A stretch of 8,396 nucleotides of DNA from Chloroflexia bacterium (GCA_025924435.1 JAICIL010000197.1:1-8396); one strand, 5' to 3'; positions 1-6,780 are shown, counted from the first letter of the stretch. Notes: generated by a model not told the origin, from the sequence alone. Translations and numbers: made by a program.

Positions 1-34
1 CCATGTACTGAGTGTGCGAGAACGGAGGAACATC

Positions 35-1210
35 ATGGCGACGATGCGGGAAGCGGTGCTCGTCGAGGCGGTGCGGACGCCACTGGGGCGGCGCAATGGC
101 ATGCTGAAGGGGTGGCATCCGGTTGATCTGCTCGCCTTCACGCTCGCGGCGCTCGTTGACCGCGCGGGCCTCGAACCGGGGCTGATTGACGACGTGATCG
201 CCGGTTGCGTCATGCAGACCGGCGAGCAGAGCCTGAACATCGCCCGCAATGCCGCGCTCGCCGCCGGTTTTCCCGAAACCGTGCCGGGAACGACAATTGA
301 CCGGCAATGCGGGTCGAGCCAGCAGGCGATCCACTTCGCCGCGCAGGGTGTCTTGAGCGGCGCGTACGATGTCGCCATCGCCTGCGGCGTCGAGTCCATG
401 ACGCGCGTGCCGCTCGGATCGTCCGTCGGGCAGCCACCGGCGGACCCGTTCGGTCGCCGCCTCGCCGCGCGCTACGCGGAAGGGTTCGTGCATCAGGGGA
501 TCAGCGCGGAACTGATCGCGCGGCAGTGGCATCTCGACCGCCGCGACATGGACGCCCTCGGTCTGGAGAGCCACCGGCGCGCCGCCCGCGCAACTGCGGA
601 AGGACGTTTGGCGGCGCAGATCGTGCCGGTGCCGGTATGCAACGAAAATGGGGAATCGCAGCTCTTCGACCGGGATGAGGGGATCCGGCCCGACACGAGC
701 ATGGAAAAACTGACAGGGCTGAAACCCGCTTTCAGGGCGGATGGCGCGATCACGGCGGGGAACGCCTCGCAGATCAGCGACGGCGCGGCGGCGATCCTGA
801 TTATGGAGCGGCGGACCGCCGAACGACTGGGCATGCGGCCACGGGCGCGGTTTGTCGCCTTCTCGCTGGCCGGGGCCGATCCGATCCTCATGCTGACCGC
901 GCCGATCCCCGCCACGCGCAAGGCGCTCGCGAACGCGGGCCTGACGATTGACCAGATGGACCTGATCGAGATCAACGAGGCGTTCGCGAGCGTGGTGCTG
1001 GCCTGGCAGCGCGAGACCGGTGCGGACCTGGCGCGCACGAATGTCAATGGCGGTGCGATCGCGATCGGCCATCCGCTCGGCGCGTCGGGCGCGCGCCTGA
1101 TGACGACCCTCGTGCACGAACTCGAACGCACGGGAGGGCGCTTCGGCCTCCAGACGATGTGCGAGGGCGGCGGCCTCGCGAACGGGACGATCATCGAGCG
1201 GCTCGATTGA
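35..1210 (+). CDS. Thiolase (acetyl-CoA C-acyltransferase, FadA/FadA5-like)
   Basis: This is a 391-residue thiolase, the usual length for the degradative and biosynthetic families. It would catalyse CoA-dependent cleavage of a 3-ketoacyl-CoA, releasing acetyl-CoA or propionyl-CoA, in the cytosol. The nucleophilic cysteine is Cys92 in [10 protein letters not shown], the NEAF motif is at residues 314-317, the active-site histidine is His346 in [10 protein letters not shown], and the acid/base cysteine is Cys376 in CEGGG near the C-terminus, so all catalytic elements are intact. I chose ATG 35 because GGAGG at 24-28 lies six bases upstream; an in-frame GTG at 14 would put that ribosome binding site inside the gene, and ATG 44 is too far from it. 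The N-terminal style ([31 protein letters not shown]) resembles actinobacterial and Chloroflexota beta-oxidation and steroid-type thiolases. The acyl substrate cannot be read from sequence. It probably forms an operon with the dehydrogenase that starts 28 bases after its stop. Confidence 0.95.
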   Translation: MATMREAVLVEAVRTPLGRRNGMLKGWHPVDLLAFTLAALVDRAGLEPGLIDDVIAGCVMQTGEQSLNIARNAALAAGFPETVPGTTIDRQCGSSQQAIHFAAQGVLSGAYDVAIACGVESMTRVPLGSSVGQPPADPFGRRLAARYAEGFVHQGISAELIARQWHLDRRDMDALGLESHRRAARATAEGRLAAQIVPVPVCNENGESQLFDRDEGIRPDTSMEKLTGLKPAFRADGAITAGNASQISDGAAAILIMERRTAERLGMRPRARFVAFSLAGADPILMLTAPIPATRKALANAGLTIDQMDLIEINEAFASVVLAWQRETGADLARTNVNGGAIAIGHPLGASGARLMTTLVHELERTGGRFGLQTMCEGGGLANGTIIERLD

Positions 1211-1238
1211 GACGGCGGACGACGCAAGGAGATGGCGC

Positions 1239-2012
1239 GTGCAACTCGCGGGCAATACCTTCCTGATCAGTGGCGGGAGTTCGGGCCTCGGTGCGGCGTG
1301 CGCGCGCCTGTTCGCCGGCGCGGGGGCGAATGTTGTCATCGCCGATCTCAACGCGCCCGATGACGCCGATGGCATGGGCGATTTCGGCGACCGGGTTCGC
1401 TTCGCTCATACGAACGTGACGAGCGAAGCCGATGTGCAACAGGCGGTCGAGACGGCGCGGACGGCCTTCGGCAGCCTGCAGGGCGCGATCAACTGCGCGG
1501 GGATCGGCGCGGCGGAGCGCGTCGTGCGGTCGAGCGGGCCGCACGCGTTGGAGACCTTTACCCGGGTGATCGGGGTCAACCTGATCGGCACATTCAATGT
1601 CATCCGCCTGGCGGCGGTGGCGATCAGCGCGGCGGAGCCGCGCCCCGATGCGGGCAGCGAGCGGGGCGTCATCATCAACACCGCCTCCGTCGCGGCCTTC
1701 GATGGGCAGATCGGCCAGGCGGCGTACAGCGCCTCGAAGGGCGGCGTGGTCGGGATGACGTTGCCCATCGCGCGGGAACTGGCGCGCTACGGCATTCGCG
1801 TCGTGACGATCGCACCGGGCCTCTTCGATACGCCGCTCCTCGGCGGCCTCCCGGAGGCGGCGCGCGCATCATTGGGCGCGCAGGTTCCCTATCCGCCGCG
1901 TCTGGGCCGACCGGAGGAGTTTGCCGCCCTGGCGCGCCATATCGTCGAGAACGAGATGCTGAACGGCGAAGTGATCCGCCTCGATGGCGCAATCCGGATG
2001 GCGCCGAGGTAG
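1239..2012 (+). CDS. 3-hydroxyacyl-CoA dehydrogenase type 2 (SDR, HSD10-like)
   Basis: This 257-residue protein is a classical short-chain dehydrogenase. It would oxidise a 3-hydroxyacyl-CoA (or 3-hydroxy-2-methylbutyryl-CoA) to the 3-keto form with NAD+, feeding the thiolase just upstream. The cofactor loop is SGGSSGLG at residues 11-18, Asp36 at the end of the second strand favours NAD over NADP, NCAG is at 85-88, and the catalytic residues are Asn114, Ser150, Tyr163 and Lys167 (YSASK). The stretch from [24 protein letters not shown] onward and the end ([15 protein letters not shown]) are characteristic of the HSD17B10/type-2 group rather than of FabG. The start is GTG 1239, with AAGGAG at 1226-1231 seven bases upstream; the nearby ATG at 1232 is out of frame. 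Gene order and the 28-base spacing suggest co-transcription with the thiolase. The family call is firm; the chain-length or branched substrate preference is not resolved. Confidence 0.95.
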   Translation: MQLAGNTFLISGGSSGLGAACARLFAGAGANVVIADLNAPDDADGMGDFGDRVRFAHTNVTSEADVQQAVETARTAFGSLQGAINCAGIGAAERVVRSSGPHALETFTRVIGVNLIGTFNVIRLAAVAISAAEPRPDAGSERGVIINTASVAAFDGQIGQAAYSASKGGVVGMTLPIARELARYGIRVVTIAPGLFDTPLLGGLPEAARASLGAQVPYPPRLGRPEEFAALARHIVENEMLNGEVIRLDGAIRMAPR

Positions 2013-2038
2013 CCGCTGTCCGATCGCGCGGACGGCGG
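2013..2038. terminator. Hairpin in the convergent gap (candidate terminator)
   Basis: CCGCTGTCCG (2013-2022) and CGGACGGCGG (2029-2038) form a 10-pair stem with one T-G wobble around a six-base loop. The hairpin begins right after the stop codon of the dehydrogenase and lies in the 63-base gap between converging genes, where it could end transcription from either side. No T-rich tract follows on either strand, so it is not a textbook intrinsic terminator. Confidence 0.45.
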
Positions 2039-2075
2039 TCATGGTGCATCACCTCCGGTCTTCGTCACCGCACGC

Positions 2076-3263
2076 TTACAATTCGGTCCGGCCCTCGATC
2101 TTCGCGTCGTCCAGTTCCATGCCGATGCCGGGCCGGGTCGGGAGCGGCACGAAGCCATCCCGTGGCTCGACGGGGTACTTCAGGAACCACTGGTGGATCG
2201 TGTTCCACTTGATGAGGTATTCCAAGAGCGGGCAGAGCGTGACGGGCTGCGCGTAGAGGAAGTTCGCCGTCGCGGGCGTCGAGTGCCCGTGCGGAATTAA
2301 TTGCACGTCGTAGACGCTGGCGAGGGCGGCGATCTTCAGCAGTTCGGAGATGCCGCCCGCCCAGTAGATGTCCGGCTGGTAGACGTGCATCGCGTTTGCC
2401 TGCATCAGTTGGTGGATGCCCCAGCGCGTGTACTCGTGCTCCGCGCCGGAGACGGCGATGCCGTGGCCGATCCGCGCGGTGATCGCGGCGTAGGAGGCGA
2501 CCTTGTCCGGCAGCACCGGCTCCTCGATCCAGCGCGGCCGGTACTGCGCGAACCGCTCGGCTATCGCCAGCGTATACGGCACATCCCAACTCATCCACGC
2601 GTCAATCATGATGTCCACGTCCGGCCCCGCCGCCTCGCGCAAGGTGCGCATCAGTGCGACGTTTTTCTCGATCCCCGCGCGGCCGTCCGCCGGGCCCCAG
2701 CGGGGGAACCATTTTGTCGCCTTGTAGCCCTTGCCGACGATCTCCTTGACCACGGCGGCGGCGCGGTCGGGGTCGAGGCCGTAGCCGAGGGCGGAGGCGT
2801 AGGCGGGCAACTCGTCGCGCACCGGGCCGCCGAGCAGGACGTAGACGGGCACATTCGCCCATTTCCCCTTCAAATCCCAGAGGGCGCAGTCAATCGCGCT
2901 GATCGCCATCATCTCCACGCCCTTGCGGCCGTGCACGGCGGCGCGGTAGAGGACATCCCAGAGCCGCTCGATGGCGAGCGGGTCCGCGCCGAGCAGGTAA
3001 TGCTCCATGCTCCCCTTGATGATGAATGCCTGATCGGGCGTGATCGGCCCGCCGGTGCCGGAGATGCCCGCGTCCGTCTCGATGTGGACGAAGGTGGAGG
3101 TCATCCGGTACGCGCCCTCGTGCGCCGGAGAGGGCCAGCTCTCGCTCTCCGCCTTGAACTGCGGGTAGATGTCCACGGGCCGGATCAACCGCTCCTCCCA
3201 GAAGACGCCGGGGAAATCCATCGTGCCCGTGTACTGGATGCACCGCACCGCCGTGATCTTCAT
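2076..3263 (-). CDS. Enolase-superfamily acid-sugar dehydratase (L-rhamnonate dehydratase-like)
   Basis: This 395-residue protein has the two-domain build of the mandelate racemase/muconate lactonizing enzyme group: an N-terminal capping domain, then the barrel from about residue 135. Magnesium ligands are Asp221 (IDAWMSW), Glu247 (WIEEP) and Glu275 (SGAEH); the catalytic His-Asp pair is His325 (PHGHS) with Asp298 (QPD). The spacing Asp-26-Glu-28-Glu and the 27 residues between Asp298 and His325 match E. coli L-rhamnonate dehydratase as I remember it, as do the motifs WGPADGRAGI and DAWMSWDV. The expected reaction is dehydration of a sugar acid to its 2-keto-3-deoxy derivative in the cytosol. 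The exact sugar acid is uncertain; galactonate, gluconate or fuconate relatives look similar. The start is ATG 3263, with AGGAG at 3273-3277 nine bases upstream; an ATG at 3270 is out of frame. It has its own probable promoter and operator just upstream. No sugar transporter, aldolase or regulator gene is adjacent, so the pathway is not completed here. Confidence 0.9.
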   Translation of the reverse strand: MKITAVRCIQYTGTMDFPGVFWEERLIRPVDIYPQFKAESESWPSPAHEGAYRMTSTFVHIETDAGISGTGGPITPDQAFIIKGSMEHYLLGADPLAIERLWDVLYRAAVHGRKGVEMMAISAIDCALWDLKGKWANVPVYVLLGGPVRDELPAYASALGYGLDPDRAAAVVKEIVGKGYKATKWFPRWGPADGRAGIEKNVALMRTLREAAGPDVDIMIDAWMSWDVPYTLAIAERFAQYRPRWIEEPVLPDKVASYAAITARIGHGIAVSGAEHEYTRWGIHQLMQANAMHVYQPDIYWAGGISELLKIAALASVYDVQLIPHGHSTPATANFLYAQPVTLCPLLEYLIKWNTIHQWFLKYPVEPRDGFVPLPTRPGIGMELDDAKIEGRTEL

Positions 3264-3301
3264 CGCCCATCGCTCCTCTCCGCCTTCGATTCGATTGGAC
3301 G

Positions 3302-3330
3302 AGCATAGCGCAGGGCCGAATGTCTGTCAT
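3302..3330 (-). promoter_or_regulatory. Sigma-70-type promoter of the dehydratase gene
   Basis: Read on the minus strand, ATGACA (3325-3330; five of six matches to the -35 consensus) and TATGCT (3302-3307; four of six to the -10) are separated by exactly 17 bases. The -10 lies 38 bases upstream of the dehydratase ATG, giving a leader of about 30 bases that contains the ribosome binding site. A perfect inverted repeat sits directly upstream. This is a sequence match only; no transcript data are available. Confidence 0.55.
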
Positions 3331-3334
3331 TCGC

Positions 3335-3359
3335 GGATGTCAGGAGATGGCTGACATCC
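3335..3359. promoter_or_regulatory. Perfect 9-bp inverted repeat, probable operator
   Basis: GGATGTCAG (3335-3343) and CTGACATCC (3351-3359) are perfect inverted copies separated by seven bases. The repeat ends four bases upstream of the predicted -35 of the dehydratase promoter, about where an activator or an upstream repressor dimer would bind. A related half-site, ATGTCTG at 3320-3326, overlaps the -35. The dyad and spacing fit a dimeric helix-turn-helix regulator such as a GntR- or LacI-type protein, both common for sugar-acid genes, but the regulator is not encoded in this window. There is no T tract, which argues against a terminator. Confidence 0.5.
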
Positions 3360-3576
3360 TCCGGAGACGGGGAACGCTTCGCCCCCGATCATGGCCGCCT
3401 GATGAAGGAGTGGATCGCCATCGCATCAATGTCGGATGCGCAACGGCCGCCGCTGGCGAGGGAAGCGACGGCGTCAAGTTCGGCTGGGGCGAGGGGCTGC
3501 AAAACCTCCGTGTCTGGCTCGAAGAGGGCGCGCCGAAGCCCCGGCGATAGCACGGTATCGCGGCGGGATGCGCCCC
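3360..3576. other. Intergenic stretch, possible decayed gene or dispersed repeat
   Basis: This remainder of the gap between the VOC gene and the dehydratase promoter contains no gene I can recognise. It is open in several frames on both strands. The minus-strand frame gives a protein-like string ending in AMAIHSFIRRP (stop at 3389-3391) with FEPDTEVLQPLAPAELDAVA before it, but it has no plausible start or ribosome binding site of its own and only continues out of frame through the VOC gene. A CTCCGGAG palindrome is at 3359-3366. The length, the openness and the lack of family identity fit either a gene remnant or a copy of a genome-wide intergenic element. I cannot choose between these without a search. 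Confidence 0.3.
3544..3561 (-). terminator. Weak hairpin downstream of the VOC gene
   Basis: GCGATA (3544-3549) and TATCGC (3556-3561) form a perfect six-pair stem around a six-base loop, 15 bases past the VOC stop codon on the minus strand. There is no T-rich tail and the stem is short, so a role in ending the YgjP-VOC transcript is only a possibility. Confidence 0.25.
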
Positions 3577-3996
3577 TCACATCCGGGCGGCGTCTCCGAT
3601 CACCTGATGGAACTCGATCACGCGGCCATCGGGGTCGGCGCAGAAGAGTTGATGCCATCCCTTGATGGCCCACTCGCCCATGTCGCTGTACGGGATGCCC
3701 GCCGCATCCAGCCGTGCCCGCACCGCCGCGATGTCGTCCACGCGGAAGGCGAGATGCCCCGCGCCGAGCGGGTTGACGGGTAGGTTGTTGCGCGCCGCGA
3801 AGTCCGGATCGCTGGGGACGAAGTGGTACTGGTAGCCGCGCTCGTCCCGCAAGGTGGCGATCGTCGCGCCGTACGCCTCCCGGTCGCGCGGCAATTCCAC
3901 CGGCACGAGGCCGAGCAGGTCGCGGTAGAAAGCGGCCGACTCCGCCCAATGCGCGCCCGCGAGATTCAGATGGTGGGGCTGTGGGGTGTCGCTCAT
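3577..3996 (-). CDS. VOC-family protein (glyoxalase/extradiol dioxygenase fold)
   Basis: This 139-residue protein is a single-unit vicinal oxygen chelate protein made of two beta-alpha-beta-beta-beta modules. The first module opens with HHLNLAGAHWAESAAFYRDLLGL and the second with GAGHLAFRVDDIAAVRARLDAAGI, and it ends in the signature DPDGRVIEFHQV. Probable metal ligands are His9 (or His8), His81 and Glu128, a His-His-Glu set as in FosA and type I extradiol dioxygenases. That differs from the His-Glu-His-Glu set of glyoxalase I. Such proteins act as dimers on a metal-bound substrate with vicinal oxygens; the substrate here is unknown and could be an aromatic, a 2-keto acid or a thiol adduct. 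The start is ATG 3996, with AAGGAG at 4005-4010 eight bases upstream; the frame stays open further upstream but that part overlaps the neighbouring gene. It begins 14 bases after the YgjP-like stop, so the two are probably one transcript. Confidence 0.9.
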   Translation of the reverse strand: MSDTPQPHHLNLAGAHWAESAAFYRDLLGLVPVELPRDREAYGATIATLRDERGYQYHFVPSDPDFAARNNLPVNPLGAGHLAFRVDDIAAVRARLDAAGIPYSDMGEWAIKGWHQLFCADPDGRVIEFHQVIGDAARM

Positions 3997-4010
3997 GCGG
4001 CGCTCTCCTT

Positions 4011-4718
4011 TCAGAACCGGAGGCCCGCGCCCTCTGTGCGGAGCCAGACCCGGTGCGTGCCGTATTCCGGGCAATGGCGCGCGACGACGCGCCAGAAGCG
4101 GACCGAGTGGTTCATCTCGACGCGGTGCGCCAGTTCGTGGACGACGACGTAATCGAGCACGGCGGGCGGCGCGAGGACGAGCCGCCAGTTGAAATTGAGG
4201 TTGCCCGCCCGCGAGCACCTGCCCCAGCGCGTCTTCTGATCCCGGATGGCGACACGGCCATACGCCAGCCCCATCTCCGCCGCGCGCGACGCGACCTGCG
4301 CGGCGATGGCGAACCGCGCCGCCGCGCGCAGCCACGCCTCCAGCGCGGGCCGCGCCGCCTCCGCCTTCGGCACGGTGACCGCGAAGGTCTGCTCCTCATG
4401 CACGATCGTCGCCCGCCTGCCCGGTACGACCGCCACGCGGACGGCGTGCGGCGTGCCGAGCACGACGATCCGTTCCGGTAGCGGCGCGTTGGCGGCGGGC
4501 GCGGCGGGGAGCGCGGCGAAGCGGTCGAGGTGCTTCAAGATCCACCCCTGCCGCCGGAGGATGAAGTTCAGGAGGCGCGCGCGGTCGTAGCCCACGGGCG
4601 CGACGACGCGCAGCCCTGTGCCCGGCGCGACGATCAGCCGGGGCTGCCGCGCGCGGTCGCTGATCGTCAGGCGGTACGGAACCCTCCGCCCCGCCAGCGT
4701 CACCTCCTCATCCGCCAC
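4011..4718 (-). CDS. YgjP/WLM-type zinc metallopeptidase-fold protein (DUF45)
   Basis: This 235-residue protein belongs to the YgjP-like family (DUF45, often annotated as M48-family metal-dependent hydrolase). The hallmark is HELAHRVEMNHSVRFW at residues 194-209: His194 and His198 with Glu195 form the HExxH zinc site and His204 is the likely third ligand. Just before it is the family motif KTRWGRCSRAGNLNFNWRL (162-180). The N-terminal half is a beta-rich region beginning near residue 13 (VPYRLTISDRARQPRLIV). There is no signal peptide, so it is cytosolic. E. coli YgjP has been reported as a UTP pyrophosphatase, while other members are treated as SprT/WLM-like peptidases; the activity of this one is open. 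The start is GTG 4718, with AGGGAG at 4725-4730 six bases upstream. An in-frame ATG at 4847 would add 43 residues rich in Cys, Gly and Arg, unlike the family, and would run through the promoter region. It is the first gene of a probable two-gene unit with the VOC gene. Confidence 0.9.
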   Translation of the reverse strand: MADEEVTLAGRRVPYRLTISDRARQPRLIVAPGTGLRVVAPVGYDRARLLNFILRRQGWILKHLDRFAALPAAPAANAPLPERIVVLGTPHAVRVAVVPGRRATIVHEEQTFAVTVPKAEAARPALEAWLRAAARFAIAAQVASRAAEMGLAYGRVAIRDQKTRWGRCSRAGNLNFNWRLVLAPPAVLDYVVVHELAHRVEMNHSVRFWRVVARHCPEYGTHRVWLRTEGAGLRF

Positions 4719-4754
4719 CGATCGCTCCCTTCTCGCTCCCCCGATTCCGGCCCG

Positions 4755-4760
4755 AGCATA
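4755..4760 (-). promoter_or_regulatory. Probable -10 element of the YgjP-like gene
   Basis: On the minus strand TATGCT lies 36 bases upstream of the GTG start, inside the ten-base word GCTATGCTCG (4753-4762). The same ten bases occur at 3300-3309, at nearly the same distance from the dehydratase start, where a good -35 is also present. Here no acceptable -35 is found at 16-18 bases, which would fit a promoter that needs an activator; the CRP-like site is centred about 60 bases further upstream. Confidence 0.35.
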
Positions 4761-4808
4761 GCACGTTGCCCGCCCAATACACCGGACATGCCCGCCAATA
4801 ATTCCATT

Positions 4809-4824
4809 TGTGATCTCCGTCACA
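4809..4824. promoter_or_regulatory. CRP/FNR-family binding site, exact TGTGA-N6-TCACA
   Basis: TGTGA (4809-4813), six bases TCTCCG, TCACA (4820-4824) is an exact match to the consensus used by E. coli CRP and actinobacterial GlxR. It lies in the divergent region between the YgjP-like gene (start 4718, leftward) and the secreted protease (start 4901, rightward), in a locally AT-rich stretch of a GC-rich window. From the predicted -10 at 4755-4760 the site centre would be near position -68, typical of class I activation of the leftward gene. For the rightward gene the centre is about 85 bases before the start codon, so it could serve either or both. Which CRP-family protein binds is unknown. 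Confidence 0.6.
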
Positions 4825-4842
4825 TTCCACGATGCACCGACG

Positions 4843-4860
4843 TTCAATGTTTAGATTGAA
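4843..4860. promoter_or_regulatory. Perfect 6-bp inverted repeat TTCAAT-N6-ATTGAA
   Basis: TTCAAT (4843-4848) and ATTGAA (4855-4860) are perfect inverted copies around GTTTAG. The repeat is AT-rich in a GC-rich genome, lies 19 bases after the CRP-like site and 40 bases before the protease start, and its loop region includes TAGATT (4852-4857), a four-of-six match to a -10. It could be a repressor site over the protease promoter. Its presence also argues that 4832-4900 is non-coding leader rather than the start of the protease. Confidence 0.4.
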
Positions 4861-4900
4861 GTGCAAACGTATGGATTTTGTGCGAAGGAGTTGCCGGGTC

Positions 4901-6727
4901 GTGGGATGCAAGAAGTGGCTGCAACTATTTTGCCGACCCGTAATCGCGTTCATCGGGTTCTCTCTCATCGCCGTCGGGCTGCCGCCCCTCGCGACGCACG
5001 GTGCATCGGCGGTGGCCGCCGCGCCGCCGACCGCGACCCCCGCCGACCGCGACCCGACCGTCCCCCTCGACCCGTCCGTCACGATTCAGCGCGGGAACCA
5101 GACGACCCAGACGATGTCGCTGCGCCGCACGCGCACCGTGGATGGTCGCGAGGCGGTTGCCGACCGGATCATCGTCGGCTTCCGCGACGGCGTGAGCGAG
5201 GGGGAAAAGGCCGCGGTGCACCAGGCGGTGGCCGGTCGGCAAGGCGGGGTCAATCAGCATGCGCTCAAGCCCGTGGGCGACGGCGCGCAATACGTGGACG
5301 TCACCGGCACGCCGTCGCTCGACGCGGTGATCCAGGCATACCGGGCGGACCCGCGCGTGCGCTACGCCGAACCGGACTACATCGTCCACCAGACCGAGAC
5401 GCCGAACGACGCCTCGTTCGGGAATCAGTACGGCATGGCAAAGATTCAGGCGCCCGCCGCGTGGGACGTGACGCATGGCTCGTCGGCGGTGAAGATCGCC
5501 ATCCTCGACTGCGGCATCTACGAGGCCCATCCCGACCTCGCGGGCAAAGTCGCCCTCCAGCAGGACTTCACGGGCAGCCCATACGGGGCGGATGACCAAT
5601 GCAACCACGGCACGCACGTCGCGGGGATCGCCAGCGCCGCCACGAATAACCGCGCCGGGGTGGCGGGCGTCGGCTACAACACCGCGCTGATGAACGGGAA
5701 AGTGCTGCTTGAGCAGTACGACAGCCAGGGGAATCTCCTCGGCGGCTCCGGCAGCAGCACCTGGGTGATCAACGGCATCCACTGGGCGACGGACAACGGG
5801 GCGAAGGTGATCAATCTGAGCCTCGGCGGCAAGGGCACATGCGCGCAGGCCTATCAGGACGCGATCAACTATGCCGCGAGCAAGAATGTCATCGTCGTCG
5901 CGGCGGCGGGGAACGACGGCGCGAGCGAACTCTTCCAACCGGCCGACTGCGCGGGGGTCGTCTCCGTCGCCAGTACCGATCAGAATGACGCCCGATCGTC
6001 CTTCTCGAACTACGGCACATGGGTCAAGGTTGCGGCGCCCGGCTCGATGATCTACTCGACGGTCAACCCGACGATCGCCGAGAACAACGGGAATGCGTAC
6101 GCCTATTTCCAGGGAACCTCCATGGCCACGCCGCACGTCGCGGGATTGGTGGCATTGATCTGGGCCACGCACTGGGCGACGGATGCCCAGGCCGTCGTGA
6201 ACCGGCTGGAGAGCACGACGGATGCGGTCGCCGGGACGGGGACGGCGTGGCAGTACGGGCGCATCAATGCGCGCGCCGCGATCGGCGGCGGTCCGCCGGT
6301 CGCCGTGAGCATCAGCCCGACGCGCGCCCTCTCCGGGACCCCGGCGTTCACGCTCACGGTCAACGGCTCGGGGTTCCAGCAGGGCGCGACCGTGCGCTGG
6401 AATGGCGCGCCGCGCGCGACCACTGTCCAGAGCGGCACGCTCCTCCAGGCCGCGATCCTCGCCACGGACATCCAGACGGCGGGGAGCGCCCGTGTCACGG
6501 TCGTCAACCCCGACGGCCAGACCGCCGCGCAGGCGTTGTCATTCACGATTGAGGTCGCGCCGGCGCCGCCGACCCGCGCGACGGCGGCGCCGACCATCCC
6601 CGGCGCGACCGCGCCGCCACCGGCGCCCGCACCCCCGTCGCGCGGGCCGGGCGACCTGACAAACCCATCGTCCGGGGCGGTCCCCGCGAGCGCGGCGACG
6701 CCGGCGAGCATGCCGACCCATCGCTGA
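4901..6727 (+). CDS. Secreted subtilisin-family (S8) serine protease with I9 propeptide and IPT/TIG domain
   Basis: This 608-residue protein is built like an exported thermitase-type subtilase. Residues 1-40 are a signal peptide: two lysines, the core [18 protein letters not shown], then a small-residue cleavage region near GASAVAA. A Thr/Pro-rich linker follows. An inhibitor I9 propeptide spans about 89-162 ([18 protein letters not shown] to YAEPDYIV) and would be cut off on maturation. In the S8 domain (about 175-462) the triad is Asp203 (ILDCGI), His236 ([10 protein letters not shown]) and Ser407 ([11 protein letters not shown]), with oxyanion Asn338 (AAGND). Cys204, Cys234, Cys314 and Cys350 may form disulphides. 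An IPT/TIG immunoglobulin-like domain covers about 466-552, followed by a Pro/Ala/Thr-rich tail with no LPXTG or final membrane segment. In-frame ATGs at 4832, 4847 and 4871 exist, but GTG 4901 has AAGGAG (4885-4890) ten bases upstream and starts directly on the signal peptide. The likely role is extracellular protein or peptide degradation. Confidence 0.94.
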   Translation: MGCKKWLQLFCRPVIAFIGFSLIAVGLPPLATHGASAVAAAPPTATPADRDPTVPLDPSVTIQRGNQTTQTMSLRRTRTVDGREAVADRIIVGFRDGVSEGEKAAVHQAVAGRQGGVNQHALKPVGDGAQYVDVTGTPSLDAVIQAYRADPRVRYAEPDYIVHQTETPNDASFGNQYGMAKIQAPAAWDVTHGSSAVKIAILDCGIYEAHPDLAGKVALQQDFTGSPYGADDQCNHGTHVAGIASAATNNRAGVAGVGYNTALMNGKVLLEQYDSQGNLLGGSGSSTWVINGIHWATDNGAKVINLSLGGKGTCAQAYQDAINYAASKNVIVVAAAGNDGASELFQPADCAGVVSVASTDQNDARSSFSNYGTWVKVAAPGSMIYSTVNPTIAENNGNAYAYFQGTSMATPHVAGLVALIWATHWATDAQAVVNRLESTTDAVAGTGTAWQYGRINARAAIGGGPPVAVSISPTRALSGTPAFTLTVNGSGFQQGATVRWNGAPRATTVQSGTLLQAAILATDIQTAGSARVTVVNPDGQTAAQALSFTIEVAPAPPTRATAAPTIPGATAPPPAPAPPSRGPGDLTNPSSGAVPASAATPASMPTHR

Positions 6728-6751
6728 CGGAGGAGCATCCGCGCCGCCCCA

Positions 6752-6780
6752 TAGACCGCGCTGCTCCCGCCGACTATCAT
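6752..6780 (+). promoter_or_regulatory. Candidate promoter of the sarcosine oxidase-like gene
   Basis: TAGACC (6752-6757; four of six matches to the -35 consensus) and TATCAT (6775-6780; five of six to the -10) are 17 bases apart. Transcription would start near 6787, about 38 bases before the chosen ATG. The -10 lies within the spacer of a perfect 8-bp inverted repeat, which suggests control at this point. Confidence 0.4.

Noticed and set aside
1..34. End of an upstream gene (TGA at 9-11)
   Set aside because: Too few bases to judge; only the ribosome binding site of the thiolase can be supported there.
493..1227. Minus-strand open frame inside the thiolase
   Set aside because: It is antisense to conserved thiolase motifs and has a Ser/Arg-rich composition typical of shadow frames.
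2301..3308. Long open frame on the plus strand opposite the dehydratase
   Set aside because: It is the mirror of a GC-rich coding sequence; its Arg/Val/Asp-heavy translation matches no family and the minus-strand product has all catalytic residues.
3389..3949. 186-codon minus-strand open frame overlapping the VOC gene
   Set aside because: Most of it is an out-of-frame reading of the VOC gene, and the remainder has no start of its own; only the intergenic part is kept as an unexplained stretch.
4719..4847. Extended N-terminus of the YgjP-like protein from ATG 4847
   Set aside because: The added 43 residues are unlike the family, run through the CRP-like site and the -10 element, and GTG 4718 has a proper ribosome binding site.
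4925..6172. 415-codon open frame on the minus strand opposite the protease
   Set aside because: It has low-complexity Arg/Val/Asp-rich composition and no recognisable domain, while the plus strand encodes an intact subtilase.
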